64,000 nt of DNA from Aminobacter sp. AP02 (GCF_003148805.1 NZ_QGGX01000004.1:279491-343490), one strand, 5' to 3'. Numbered from the stretch's first letter, positions 53,373-61,882 are shown. Numbers and translations are program-made. The notes: generated by a model not told the origin, from the letters alone.

Positions 53373-53852
53373 ATGGATGACGAAAACAACGCATCGGTTG
53401 TAACCGGCGAATCGGGTGAAGGAATTACCGCCAAGAAGCAGAAATCGCCGAAGCGCAAGAAGGCAGCAGCGATAACCGCTAGCAATGCGTCAGAACCTGC
53501 GCCTGTAGAAATGCCTGGTGCCAAACGCAAGACATACAGCGAAAGCGAGAAAGCCGAAAAGCTCAAGCTGATCGCCAAGAAAGTTGCCGAGGGCAAGACC
53601 CCACTGCAGGAGGTGGTCAAGAGCACTGGGATATCGGTGCAGACCTACTATCAGTGGAAGCGTAACGAAAAGCCGGCCGCCAAGAAGAATGATGCACCGC
53701 GCGCCCGGAAGGTCGAGAGGGCAGCCACTGGCGGCAATGAGTTGGCCGAGCTCGTTCAGCTGGAAGCGGAAAACAATCGACTTCGTAGCCTGCTGGCGGA
53801 AAAATTGCGGGCAGAAAACCTCGAGCTGCGCAAGAGACTGGGGCTGAACTAG
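53373..53852 (+). CDS. syrB: SyrB-like regulator
   Basis: This 159-aa protein has a disordered Lys/Ala-rich N-terminus, a helix-turn-helix of the transposase/SyrB type (KTYSESEKAEKLKLIAKKVA...STGISVQTYYQWKRN, residues ~55-105) and a C-terminal coiled coil (LVQLEAENNRLRSLLAEKLRAENLELRKRLGLN in outline: heptads of Leu/Asn from ~125). In Sinorhizobium SyrB represses the nodulation/exopolysaccharide regulator SyrM. I chose the ATG at 53373, giving the family-length product; the longer frame would add an unconserved leader. Confidence 0.82.
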   Translation: MDDENNASVVTGESGEGITAKKQKSPKRKKAAAITASNASEPAPVEMPGAKRKTYSESEKAEKLKLIAKKVAEGKTPLQEVVKSTGISVQTYYQWKRNEKPAAKKNDAPRARKVERAATGGNELAELVQLEAENNRLRSLLAEKLRAENLELRKRLGLN

Positions 53853-54012
53853 CAATCGCATGCAAACGCTCCAAGCTGCGCGGAGTAAGAATGCTGGCCA
53901 GCAATGCCATTGCGCTGTCCGTTGTCGCGGACAGCTGCATGCGGTATGCGCAGCTCACGCGAAGTGACGCTGGCACGCGCGTGCCACGTTCAAGAATTAC
54001 CTGGAATTGACC

Positions 54013-54642
54013 ATGAAGACGCCACAGCGGAAATTTGTCGTTGAGTTCAAATCGCCGCGCCGCCAGCAAAAGGCGCGGACGAACTCAATCTGGGGGGACA
54101 CCGACCTCAAGGCGTTGGCCCGGGAAGTCGAAGAGCAGGCCACCGATTTGACCTATTCCCCCAAGACAGAAATTTTGCTCGGTACAAATACGGTCGTTCT
54201 GTCGCCGGTCGACAGGGGCTCTGTGGCCGAAACAGCCGGCATTGTCGACGCCGCTCAAATAGAGCAGCTTTCAGGCGACGATCTGAAAACTGATGAGCTG
54301 CCTCGCAGGAGCTCTGAACATACCGACGTAGACCCTGAAGTAGTCGCAGCCGAGGCTCTCAACATACAAGCGCCTCTCGACACACCAGAGCCTCTCGGCA
54401 GACCAGAGCCACAAACGATATCGAAGCTCGCTGCTATCAAACCCAGCGGACGCAGGCAGCGCTCGACGTCGCCCGGGACCCTTGCGCAAACGGCTCCTGC
54501 GGCGGTTTACACTGAACCAGGTCTCGACGAGATCGCCGCGCTCGACGCAGAAAACAAGCGGCTCAAGCTACTATTGGTCGAACACCTCCGTGATCAGAAC
54601 ATGCGGCTCGAGCAAATGCTTGAGCGATTTGCTCTCAGCTAG
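54013..54642 (+). CDS. SyrB-associated protein with matching coiled coil
   Basis: A 209-aa protein with a basic N-terminus (TPQRKFVVEFKSPRRQQKAR, then NSIWGDTDLKALAREVEEQA), a low-complexity acidic middle and a C-terminal coiled coil (LDAENKRLKLLLVEHLRDQN...) that closely resembles the SyrB tail. From memory, similar genes stand beside syrB in other rhizobia. There is no named function. The tail similarity suggests it may zipper with SyrB. It is 160 bp downstream of syrB on the same strand. Confidence 0.7.
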   Translation: MKTPQRKFVVEFKSPRRQQKARTNSIWGDTDLKALAREVEEQATDLTYSPKTEILLGTNTVVLSPVDRGSVAETAGIVDAAQIEQLSGDDLKTDELPRRSSEHTDVDPEVVAAEALNIQAPLDTPEPLGRPEPQTISKLAAIKPSGRRQRSTSPGTLAQTAPAAVYTEPGLDEIAALDAENKRLKLLLVEHLRDQNMRLEQMLERFALS

Positions 54643-54717
54643 GCGTCAGGGACGGAGCATCATCGTTTCGACCTGCACGGTTGCGATGGGGGCTGACGGC
54701 AAACCACGCTTTTCCGA

Positions 54718-55090
54718 GTGGACATCCGATCGACATTGACCGGCCTCTGCGATGCCTTCAACGCGCACGATCTTGATCCATCATGGAGTTCTTTTCCGAT
54801 GACTGCGTCTTGGAAATGCCAAGGGGAAAGAGCAGTGGGGCTCGCGGTGCGAGGGCAAACCGAATGTGCGAAAAGTGCTGAGCACACGCTTTCGAGGGGC
54901 TGCCTGACGTCCCCTATGGCAATGCGGAGCATTTTTGAGGACTGGGCTGCCGACACCGGGATCTCAAAATGGACACTGACGGGCACCACGCGCGCGGGGA
55001 AAAGCGTGGAGGTGCAAGGGTGCGACTTTTACACATCCCGCGCCGGCAAGGTGATCCGTTAAAGATTCCTACTGGAAGATCATCGACTAG
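54718..55090 (+). pseudogene. Frameshifted NTF2/SnoaL-like gene remnant
   Basis: Pieces of an NTF2-like protein appear in successive frames: RSTLTGLCDAFNAHD, then IMEFFSDDCVLEMPRG, then QWGSRCEGKPNVRKVLSTRF, then EGLPDVPYGNAEHF, then GISKWTLTGTTRAGKSVEVQ with GCDFYTSRAGKVIR, then KDSYWKIID and a stop at 55088-55090. At least five frame changes are needed, so it is dead. It is of the same family as TauX at 35342-35734. Confidence 0.75.
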
Positions 55091-55221
55091 GGGTACGTTG
55101 AAGCAGGCCTCTTGCGTCACCAACCTTACACGGCGATCACTTCACAATTCCATCCACGCTGCCCTTCTTTTTCTCGACCCTTGTAGACACGGACCTATGT
55201 CATGAGCAAGGGAGGTGCCTG

Positions 55222-56238
55222 ATGCGAATTGTGGATGCGTGGGCTTTGATCAAGGAAAGCGCGTTTGCTTTCATCAATGACAATGCCTTCAGCCACGGCG
55301 CGGCGATGGCATTTTATGCAGCGACCTCGCTGGCGCCAATCCTTCTCATCGTTGTGGCCATTGCCGGAGTTGCGTTTGGCCACGAAGCCGCACAACTGGC
55401 GCTGTCGGCCCAGATATCCGGATTGATGGGGCCGCAAAGTGCCGATCTGCTGCAGGTGGCGCTCGAAAGTGCCTCGGCAAGAACAGCTGGGGCATGGGCC
55501 ACGTCGATCGGACTGGTAACCCTGGTCGTAGGTGCCTCGGGCGTGTTTGGCGAAATGCAAACGGCGCTGAACTCGATCTGGAAAGTCGAACCCGCCGGCA
55601 GCTCGGTCTCCCGACTGGTGCGGGCACGTGCCGCGAGCCTGGGCCTTGTCGCAGCACTGGGGTTCCTGCTTCTCGTTTCCCTTGTCGCCAGCACGGCGAT
55701 CACAGCCATGAGCGACATCATCAACGCAAATCTTCCCTTTGGAGCCTTGATCCTTGGAGTGATCAATACCCTTGTCTCGCTCGCGCTTATCACCGCCATG
55801 TTCGCCGCTATCTACAAGGTGCTGCCGGATCGCAGGCTCGGTTGGCGCGACGTGATGACGGGCGCTCTCGTGACGGCAGCGCTCTTCACCGCGGGAAAAT
55901 CGCTCATAGGCTGGTACATTGGTACCAGCGCTACAGCATCCTCATATGGAGCGGCAGGCGGTCTTCTGGTCATCCTGCTATGGGTTTTCTACTCCTCGCA
56001 GATATTTCTCTTCGGAGCGGAGCTGACCCGGGCTTACTCGGTAAGGCATGGCACAAGGTCCGACCTTGAGCCGGTGTTCGATGCAGACTTGGCTTCATCG
56101 TCGTCCATACGCGGACACGGCATTCCTGCCCGCGCCCAATCGATAGATCTACTAACCATGTCACTGATGGCGATGGCAGTTGGCGCAGGAATGCTGGCAG
56201 CTCGACTGCTGGTGCCGAGAAGTTCTCGCAAACGGTGA
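55222..56238 (+). CDS. YihY/BrkB-family membrane protein
   Basis: A 338-aa inner-membrane protein of the YihY (formerly 'RNase BN') family, with about six helices and the hallmark N-terminus DNAFSHGAAMAFYAATSLAPILLIVVAIAGVAFG, plus GASGVFGEMQTALNSIWKVEP and the SYGAAGGLLVILLWVFYSSQIFLFGAEL block. The function of the family is not settled. GGGAGGTG lies before the ATG. The stop overlaps the next gene's GTG start (GTGA), so it is translationally joined to the amidohydrolase, peptidase and ligase genes that follow. Confidence 0.88.
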   Translation: MRIVDAWALIKESAFAFINDNAFSHGAAMAFYAATSLAPILLIVVAIAGVAFGHEAAQLALSAQISGLMGPQSADLLQVALESASARTAGAWATSIGLVTLVVGASGVFGEMQTALNSIWKVEPAGSSVSRLVRARAASLGLVAALGFLLLVSLVASTAITAMSDIINANLPFGALILGVINTLVSLALITAMFAAIYKVLPDRRLGWRDVMTGALVTAALFTAGKSLIGWYIGTSATASSYGAAGGLLVILLWVFYSSQIFLFGAELTRAYSVRHGTRSDLEPVFDADLASSSSIRGHGIPARAQSIDLLTMSLMAMAVGAGMLAARLLVPRSSRKR

Positions 56239-57239
56239 CCACGCAGTACCGGTCGCATGCGAACACGAGGAGAGGGCCCAACCTCACCGCGATGCCGAGG
56301 ACCGATTTGGACAGCCGGTTTCCGAAATCGCCTCTTTTGAGGCAGGCCCAGCCGCTACAACACCCTTTGCTTCGCGACGACGGGGAACCGTCTAACCCCT
56401 CCGCGCATTTCGATGACGTGAACAAGCCAGTTTCAACGAAAGATCCGGATGGATCACCGGAAGGCTGGACCATCAAGCTGGGAGATTCACCAGTTGTTGG
56501 CACTGCGATCCACAACGGTACGGACGTGAGCGCTACCTGCCGATCGCTGATGTGTCTCCCCGACCCGGAACGCCTGCGCGAAGAAGACCCTTTTACCGAG
56601 CACTTCATTGCGGATTTCCCGACCCAGATCATCGTTCATCGCTCGCGTTTTCAAGTTGACCTGAACCGCGCGCGTGAAGCCGCGATCTATCTGTCGCCAG
56701 AACAGTCCTGGGGCCTCAAGGTCTGGGGCCAGCCCCCCTCCGAAGACGTTGTGACGGAGGCTCTCGCTTTCCATGATGCCTACTACGCCGAGCTGAAGCG
56801 TGTGCTTTCGGCAATCGAGAACCGATATGGCAGGTTCGTACTGATTGATGTCCACAGCTACAATCACCGGCGCGCCGGGCCGGAGGCAGTACCAGCAGCG
56901 CAGGAGGAAGCGCCCGACATCAACATCGGGACATTCTCGATGGACCGGAAGCGCTGGGCACCCATCGTCGACAGCTTCATTGAGACGCTGCGCGGCCACA
57001 CTCTCGACGGCGAGCCGATCGACATACGCGAGAATGTGTCTTTCCAGGGAAAGGGTGAACAAACACGCTTCGTTCATGCCAACTTTCCCGGCAGTGGGTG
57101 TGCTATTGCTGTCGAATTCAAGAAGGTTTTCATGGACGAATGGAGCGGTGAACCCGATCGAGCCACGATCGACAGGTTGCGTGGCATGCTGGCGTCCACA
57201 GTGCCCGTACTGGAGGCTGCGCTGCGAGGCATGGGATGA
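56235..57239 (+). CDS. N-formylglutamate amidohydrolase-like protein
   Basis: This 334-aa protein matches the N-formylglutamate amidohydrolase family from about residue 85: GTAIHNGTDVSA, REEDPFTEHF, VHRSRFQVDLNRAREAAIYL, DVHSYNHRR (residues ~205-213, likely zinc ligands) and NFPGSGCAIAVEFKKVFMDEWSG. Family enzymes are zinc hydrolases related to carboxypeptidases that cleave acyl-amino acids. There is no histidine-degradation gene nearby, so a HutG role is unlikely. The GTG at 56235 is chosen for its overlap with the yihY stop; the first 60 residues are poorly conserved. Confidence 0.82.
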   Translation: MTTQYRSHANTRRGPNLTAMPRTDLDSRFPKSPLLRQAQPLQHPLLRDDGEPSNPSAHFDDVNKPVSTKDPDGSPEGWTIKLGDSPVVGTAIHNGTDVSATCRSLMCLPDPERLREEDPFTEHFIADFPTQIIVHRSRFQVDLNRAREAAIYLSPEQSWGLKVWGQPPSEDVVTEALAFHDAYYAELKRVLSAIENRYGRFVLIDVHSYNHRRAGPEAVPAAQEEAPDINIGTFSMDRKRWAPIVDSFIETLRGHTLDGEPIDIRENVSFQGKGEQTRFVHANFPGSGCAIAVEFKKVFMDEWSGEPDRATIDRLRGMLASTVPVLEAALRGMG

Positions 57240-59104
57240 AGCCTAAGCTCGTTGAAGCGTTGTCTCTGCTAGCCCCAATCGAAGCAGGACTGGATGCGCT
57301 GCTGAAAGAGGGCAAGCCCATACGTCACGATTTCGCCGATGGCAGCCGATTGCACATAGACCGGCCGCTGCCCTTTCTCTGCATCTACGTGGGTCCCGCC
57401 CAAGGGGCGGCATTCGATGCCGTCTCCGCCAATGCCTCTTACCTGATCGCAACCGGTTCCGAACTCGCCGGCGAAATAGCCCGGCTCGTGGCAACAACGA
57501 TGCATGATCGCTGCGGCGCGTTTTTGGTCATCGACATCGGCGAACTGGCCGAAGACCGCTTCCTGACCGACGATGCGCCTTTCCTGCCACCTTTCGAGAT
57601 CGCACTGGCGAGCGGCGACACGACGGAAGAAAAGGCTGCCCTCAAGCGATTTGCGACGGCTGCCTCCAGGCGAGATGCAAAGTATCGCACCCCACGCGTC
57701 GGCGACCTCAATCCTGCTGCATGCGAAGAGCCACAGCTTTCGGATATTCTCGGCGACATCCGATGCCTGACCGTACGTTTTGCGCCGATCTATCGGATAC
57801 CTGGCGGCAAGGGCACATACCCCGCGTTACGCGACCTTGTCGTGGCCAACATGGTCGACTCTGCATTGCAGGCAGTCAGCGCTTTCCTCAAGGCATCGCA
57901 ACTCGAACCGCCGGCAACCCATCGTTCACTGGGGCGCCGTGTCTTCATTGACGCAGTCGCACGCGCCGATCGGGACATGGACAAGATTGCATCGACTTTC
58001 GACTTCCTGCTGGCGGTTACGCCTATCAACGCAGAGCAAGCCTGGCTGGAGTTCGAGGCAGGTGGCTTCGAGCGCGCGCCGCTGCTGCTCTATCGGCCGC
58101 ACGAATTCGAGGTCACTGATCAGAAGCGGAAGCTCTATTCCGTCGCGCTCGATCATCTTGAAGATCCGCTCCTTGCGGGCTTGCTCTCCGAAAAACAGCA
58201 GGAACTTGACCTCCAGCTGTCGATGCTGGCGGCGCGCGAAACGCCCCGCTTCGCCGAACTCGGGCGTGCCCTTTATGGAGGCGTCGAGCCGGAGCTCGCC
58301 TCAAGGGCACGCGGCATTCTCGACAAGGCAACAGACCTTGAACCCAAGGCCAGGCAGAAGTGCCTCGGCGCGGATGTCGTTGCTGCCGCGGCGAGAGAAA
58401 TGATCGCTCGATATCGCGCTGCATATCCCGACTTCGAGGCCTCTGTGGAAATCCGCTCGGATTTGCCGGCCGGCCTGCTGGTATCGAGAAACCGGCTGCT
58501 CATCTCGCGTGATACCAAACTCGCACCGGAGCGTCTTCTGGCGCTGCTGAGTCACGAGATCGGTGTTCACCTGCTGACCTACTTCAACGGTGACATGCAG
58601 GGGCTCACAATCCTGCGCAGTGGCCTTGCCGGCTATGAGGGAATGCAAGAAGGTCTGGCGGTATTGGCGGAGTATCTCGTCGGCGGCATGACTGAGGCAC
58701 GGTTGCGGCTGATTGCGGCAAGGGTCCTTGCATGCCAGGCAATGCTTGATGGCGCGACGTTCGAGGACACTTTCCGCGTCGTGCACATCGATTTCGGTCT
58801 CGACCGCCGTAGCGCCTTCAACGTGGTGTTGCGTGTCTTCCGAGGCGGCGGATTTGCCAAGGACGCCATCTATTTGCGCGGCGTGGTGCAAGTGCTGGAA
58901 CATCTGAAGAATGGCGGCAGCCTGACACCGTTCTGGATCGGCAAGATCTCCGCGCACCATTTCGGCATCATCCAGGAACTGAGCGCGCGCGGTCTGCTAC
59001 GCGCCCCGAAGCTCGAACCTGCGTTCCTGTCGTCCGAAGTGGCGCGACCGCGTCTCAAGAAGGCGATGGCCGGCATGGATCCGGTCGACATGATTGAAAC
59101 ATGA
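57236..59104 (+). CDS. DUF1704/QEGLA-motif zinc peptidase (MATCAP-like)
   Basis: A 622-aa protein annotated in relatives as 'flavohemoglobin expression-modulating QEGLA motif protein'. His440-Glu441 and His445 form an HExxxH zinc-peptidase motif (HEIGVH), and Glu472 in QEGLA (471-475) is the likely third ligand; all are intact. The same domain, DUF1704, is the tubulin tyrosine carboxypeptidase MATCAP in animals, so this is probably a carboxypeptidase whose substrate is unknown. The N-terminal ~230 residues are a separate region conserved in the bacterial family. The start and stop overlap both neighbours (ATGA). Confidence 0.82.
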   Translation: MKPKLVEALSLLAPIEAGLDALLKEGKPIRHDFADGSRLHIDRPLPFLCIYVGPAQGAAFDAVSANASYLIATGSELAGEIARLVATTMHDRCGAFLVIDIGELAEDRFLTDDAPFLPPFEIALASGDTTEEKAALKRFATAASRRDAKYRTPRVGDLNPAACEEPQLSDILGDIRCLTVRFAPIYRIPGGKGTYPALRDLVVANMVDSALQAVSAFLKASQLEPPATHRSLGRRVFIDAVARADRDMDKIASTFDFLLAVTPINAEQAWLEFEAGGFERAPLLLYRPHEFEVTDQKRKLYSVALDHLEDPLLAGLLSEKQQELDLQLSMLAARETPRFAELGRALYGGVEPELASRARGILDKATDLEPKARQKCLGADVVAAAAREMIARYRAAYPDFEASVEIRSDLPAGLLVSRNRLLISRDTKLAPERLLALLSHEIGVHLLTYFNGDMQGLTILRSGLAGYEGMQEGLAVLAEYLVGGMTEARLRLIAARVLACQAMLDGATFEDTFRVVHIDFGLDRRSAFNVVLRVFRGGGFAKDAIYLRGVVQVLEHLKNGGSLTPFWIGKISAHHFGIIQELSARGLLRAPKLEPAFLSSEVARPRLKKAMAGMDPVDMIET

Positions 59105-60162
59105 ACGGAGCCCCGATGCGCATTGCCCTCTTTGTCAATTCCGTTGAGAAAGAAACTGCAGGCTACACCACGACCACGCTTGCCCTGACAGCGGCACAGC
59201 GCGGCCATTCGGTTGTCTATGTCGAACCAGGCGACTTTATCCTCCGGCCGGATGACAGCCTTGCCGTCAGCGGTGTGGTTCTGCCGGCTGGCTCCTACAA
59301 GACCACTGAAAAGCTGTACAACGCCTTACAGGAGGCCAATTCCCAGAAGAAAACCTTCGCCGCAAGCGATATCGACCTATTGTTTCTGCGCAACGACCCC
59401 TCGCTGGACGCTACCGACCGACCATGGGCCGCCAATGCCGGCATCATGTTTGGGCGGCTTGCCGCGGAGCGCGGAATGATGGTGGTCAATGATCCGGACG
59501 GACTGGCCCAAGCGCAGAACAAGCTCTACCTCCAGGCATTCCCCGAAATAGTCAGGCCCGAAACACTTATTTCGCGCAGCATCACCGAAATACGCGCTTT
59601 CATCGACAACCAGCCGAAGGGCTGTATCGTCAAGCCACTACAGGGATCGGGTGGTAAGAATGTCTTCCATATCGCTACCGCCGATGATTTCAATCTGAAC
59701 CAGATATTCGAGGCAGCGAGCGGTAATGGCTATCTGATCGCCCAGGCCTATATTCCCGAGGCTAAAGCAGGTGACGTGCGTCTGTTCCTCCTTAACGGCC
59801 GCCCGCTGATGCGGGATGGCAGCTATGCGGCCTTTCGCCGAGTGCCAGCCAAAGGCGACGTTCGGTCCAATATCCATGCCGCAGGGACTGCGCGGAAGGT
59901 CAAGGTAACGGACAAGATGTTGGCTCTGGCCGAAATTGTGCGCCCGAAGTTGGTGAACGACGGCTTGTTTCTCGTCGGGCTCGACATTGTCGGCGACAAA
60001 CTCCTTGAGATCAACGTCTTCACGCCAGGCGGACTGACAAGGCTCGCCACCATGTACAAAGCGGATTTTGCCGCAACTGTGATTGATGCGCTGGAAGAAA
60101 AGTTCGCGCTCAGACAAGCCTATGGAATGGCAATGTCCAATGCCCGCCTGGCGACGCTTTGA
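59101..60162 (+). CDS. GshB/RimK-like ATP-grasp ligase
   Basis: A 353-aa ATP-grasp enzyme resembling glutathione synthetase and RimK: IVKPLQGSGGKNVFHI (ATP-grasp glycine loop), GDVRLFLLNGRPLMRDGSY, and LLEINVFTPGGL (Mg2+/ATP-binding LEIN motif) near the C-terminus. Such enzymes join an amino acid or peptide to a carboxylate, and the neighbouring peptidase would break such a bond. Its ATG overlaps the QEGLA gene's stop; an alternative ATG lies five codons in. It ends the operon. It is not a housekeeping GshB by context, although that activity cannot be excluded from sequence alone. Confidence 0.82.
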   Translation: MNGAPMRIALFVNSVEKETAGYTTTTLALTAAQRGHSVVYVEPGDFILRPDDSLAVSGVVLPAGSYKTTEKLYNALQEANSQKKTFAASDIDLLFLRNDPSLDATDRPWAANAGIMFGRLAAERGMMVVNDPDGLAQAQNKLYLQAFPEIVRPETLISRSITEIRAFIDNQPKGCIVKPLQGSGGKNVFHIATADDFNLNQIFEAASGNGYLIAQAYIPEAKAGDVRLFLLNGRPLMRDGSYAAFRRVPAKGDVRSNIHAAGTARKVKVTDKMLALAEIVRPKLVNDGLFLVGLDIVGDKLLEINVFTPGGLTRLATMYKADFAATVIDALEEKFALRQAYGMAMSNARLATL

Positions 60163-60282
60163 AACTGCAGACACGAGTCAACTGACCACGAGTTCCCCGA
60201 AAAACGGACTCGATACCGACCTTTGGCGCCTGACCGTGGCTGCGCGCGAAGATTTCGCAACTCTGCCACGCGACGCGACGTT

Positions 60283-60516
60283 TCACGCGCTGTCCGGGTC
60301 GGCGTTTCCATTTTGATCAATAACGCCAAAATCTTGCGACTTCGCTCCAACAGTCGCCTCCACGAAGCCTTCTGCGGCCAGTCCTCGACGTAGCAGCTCG
60401 CGAACTGCGGAAGCCCGGCTCGGCATTCTTCGTTGGAAACGGAAGTCTTCGACAGCCGCCAGCTCTTCTGCATTGAGCATAATCTGCAGGCGTTCGCCTC
60501 TCTCAAGCTCAGGCAT
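60283..60516 (-). CDS. Ribbon-helix-helix (CopG-type) small protein
   Basis: A 77-aa protein with the ribbon-helix-helix pattern RLQIMLNAEELAAVEDFRFQRRMPSRASAVRELLRRGLAAEG in residues 7-50 (strand, helix, MPSRASA turn, helix) and a short polar tail. It is probably a small DNA-binding regulator; no partner toxin gene is next to it. A longer frame from a TTG at 60567 is possible but the ATG at 60516 gives a clean RHH protein. Confidence 0.65.
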   Translation of the reverse strand: MPELERGERLQIMLNAEELAAVEDFRFQRRMPSRASAVRELLRRGLAAEGFVEATVGAKSQDFGVIDQNGNADPDSA

Positions 60517-60718
60517 CGCGACACCCCATCTTTCGGTACAAAGGTGCTGAATGAGTAAGTAGCTCAAATATGGTGTTTACCTCAAATCCAGTCAATACCG
60601 CTGACGTCTAATTCTGTGCAGCAATTTCATTTGGCAGCCAAGCCTAATTCTGGCTTCTCTACCAACTTGCATGATATTGCTAACTATATGATTTCATTTT
60701 ATAATTTATACCTTTTGC

Positions 60719-60747
60719 TTGCCAAAAACTTGCTCTGGGGCGATAAT
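60719..60747 (+). promoter_or_regulatory. Sigma-70-like promoter of the 84-aa gene
   Basis: TTGCCA (60719-60724) and GATAAT (60742-60747) are separated by 17 bp, 23 bp before the ATG, in the most AT-rich stretch of the window (60575-60750). AGGAG follows at the right place for translation. Confidence 0.6.
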
Positions 60748-60770
60748 CCAGCTTTAGAGGAGACACCCAA

Positions 60771-61025
60771 ATGCGCCCGCTATCCCCAGAGCTGAAGGCA
60801 AGGATATCGGCGGCCGTCGCTGCCGCCAGAACTGCAAGCCCGATCAACGTCGTGGAGATCGCGCAGCTCGTTCAGAGCCAGAACCCACAGGAGAATGTGG
60901 CCTTCGAGGATATTTTGAGCTGCGTCCTGGATGTCGCGCAATGCACGGGAGAGCCAATATTGTTTGAGAGGCAGCCCAGCACCGCGGACGTGGCCCAGAT
61001 GAACGGTGCGAGTTTGATAAGCTAG
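60771..61025 (+). CDS. Hypothetical protein, 84 aa
   Basis: A small, mainly helical soluble protein (MRPLSPELKARISAAVAAAR...NVVEIAQLVQSQNPQENVAFEDILSCVLDVAQ) with no recognised domain. The strong upstream promoter and AGGAG ribosome site argue that it is real. A conserved short rhizobial protein is plausible; the function is unknown. Confidence 0.6.
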   Translation: MRPLSPELKARISAAVAAARTASPINVVEIAQLVQSQNPQENVAFEDILSCVLDVAQCTGEPILFERQPSTADVAQMNGASLIS

Positions 61026-61299
61026 CCCTGCGCGGCTTGACGTGACCGGAGATTTGGCGCGCCATTTATGCTGAGCACCTAGCCCAAGGCGGAGCACTGC
61101 TGCCTGTTCATCTCGATTGACGTTCTCGCTGCACAATTTGCTGCAGAGGGCCCGGCTGCACACGAAAGCGGCATGATCAGGCTCCTTGTTGAAGAAGCCC
61201 GTCATGCTCTGCCGCTGCCGAACGACGCTCAATGCAAGCGCAACGAACGGCTCGTGCCCTTTACCTCACCGCGCGCGCTCTCCCGCGCAGCGGGTTAGT

Positions 61300-61545
61300 T
61301 CAACGGCCCCGACATCGCCATATTCAGCAAGGAGCGCTCCGCGACATCTTGAAGTTCAAGGCGCCCGGCGTCTCGACCGGCAAGCATATCGGCGACCTAT
61401 GGGGATATGCGCAGTTTTTCGCCGCGAGGCCGGGCGGCAGGCTCAAGAAATTCCAATCATCGACGACGAGGTCAACATACTCCACACCCGCTCGCTGACC
61501 GCGCCGAGGTTACGTGATCATTGGAATAAGACCTGCGTTCCGACG
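61300..61545 (+). pseudogene. Degenerate open-frame remnant
   Basis: Protein-like stretches change frame along this segment: FNGPDIAIFSKE, then ALRDILKFKAPGVSTGKHIG and DLWGYAQFFAARPGGRLKKF, then IIDDEVNILHTRSLTAPRLR. Read together they look like one protein with two frameshifts. I do not recognise the family and the gene cannot be functional as it stands. The surrounding 61026-61299 shows nothing. Confidence 0.35.
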
Positions 61546-61556
61546 CCTCCAGTGAG

Positions 61557-61860
61557 CTAGCTGAATTCGTGAAGTTCTATCTTCGTCGTTATTTCGTTCA
61601 TCGCGCAATTGCACGAACTGCCGTCCTAGATCTGTGAGTTCGTATGGCTCAACCTCGTCGAAGGCTGACTTCGCCGTGCGTTGCACCTGTCCCGGAGGTG
61701 TTCGACGTGCTAGCCTCTTCAGTAGGAAATTGCCCCTGGCCATCAATCTCTTTGTGTTGGCTGATGACTCCGCCGGTGCTGAGGTCGCGGATCAGCATTT
61801 TGAACAGATCCGCTTCGGCGGAGTCTTTCGGAGGAAGGACCAGGCGCTGACAGCAGAAGA
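61557..61860 (-). pseudogene. Frameshifted 3' remnant of a conserved hypothetical gene
   Basis: On the minus strand pieces read RLVLPPKDSAEADLFKMLIR, DLSTGGVISQHKEIDGQGQF, PTEEASTSNTSGTGATHGEV, then in another frame FDEVEPYELTDLGRQFV, then AMNEITTKIELHEFS and a stop at 61557. Two frameshifts are needed (near 61665 and 61615). I believe similar proteins occur in rhizobial accessory DNA, but no function is known. The remnant begins about where the adjacent deacylase gene ends. Confidence 0.55.
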
Positions 61861-61882
61861 GATTCTCCCGGCGGCGAAATGG

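Noticed and set aside
56235..57239. Histidine-utilisation role (HutG) for the amidohydrolase
   Set aside because: No hutU, hutH, hutI or hutC is near it, and it is coupled to the peptidase and ligase genes instead.
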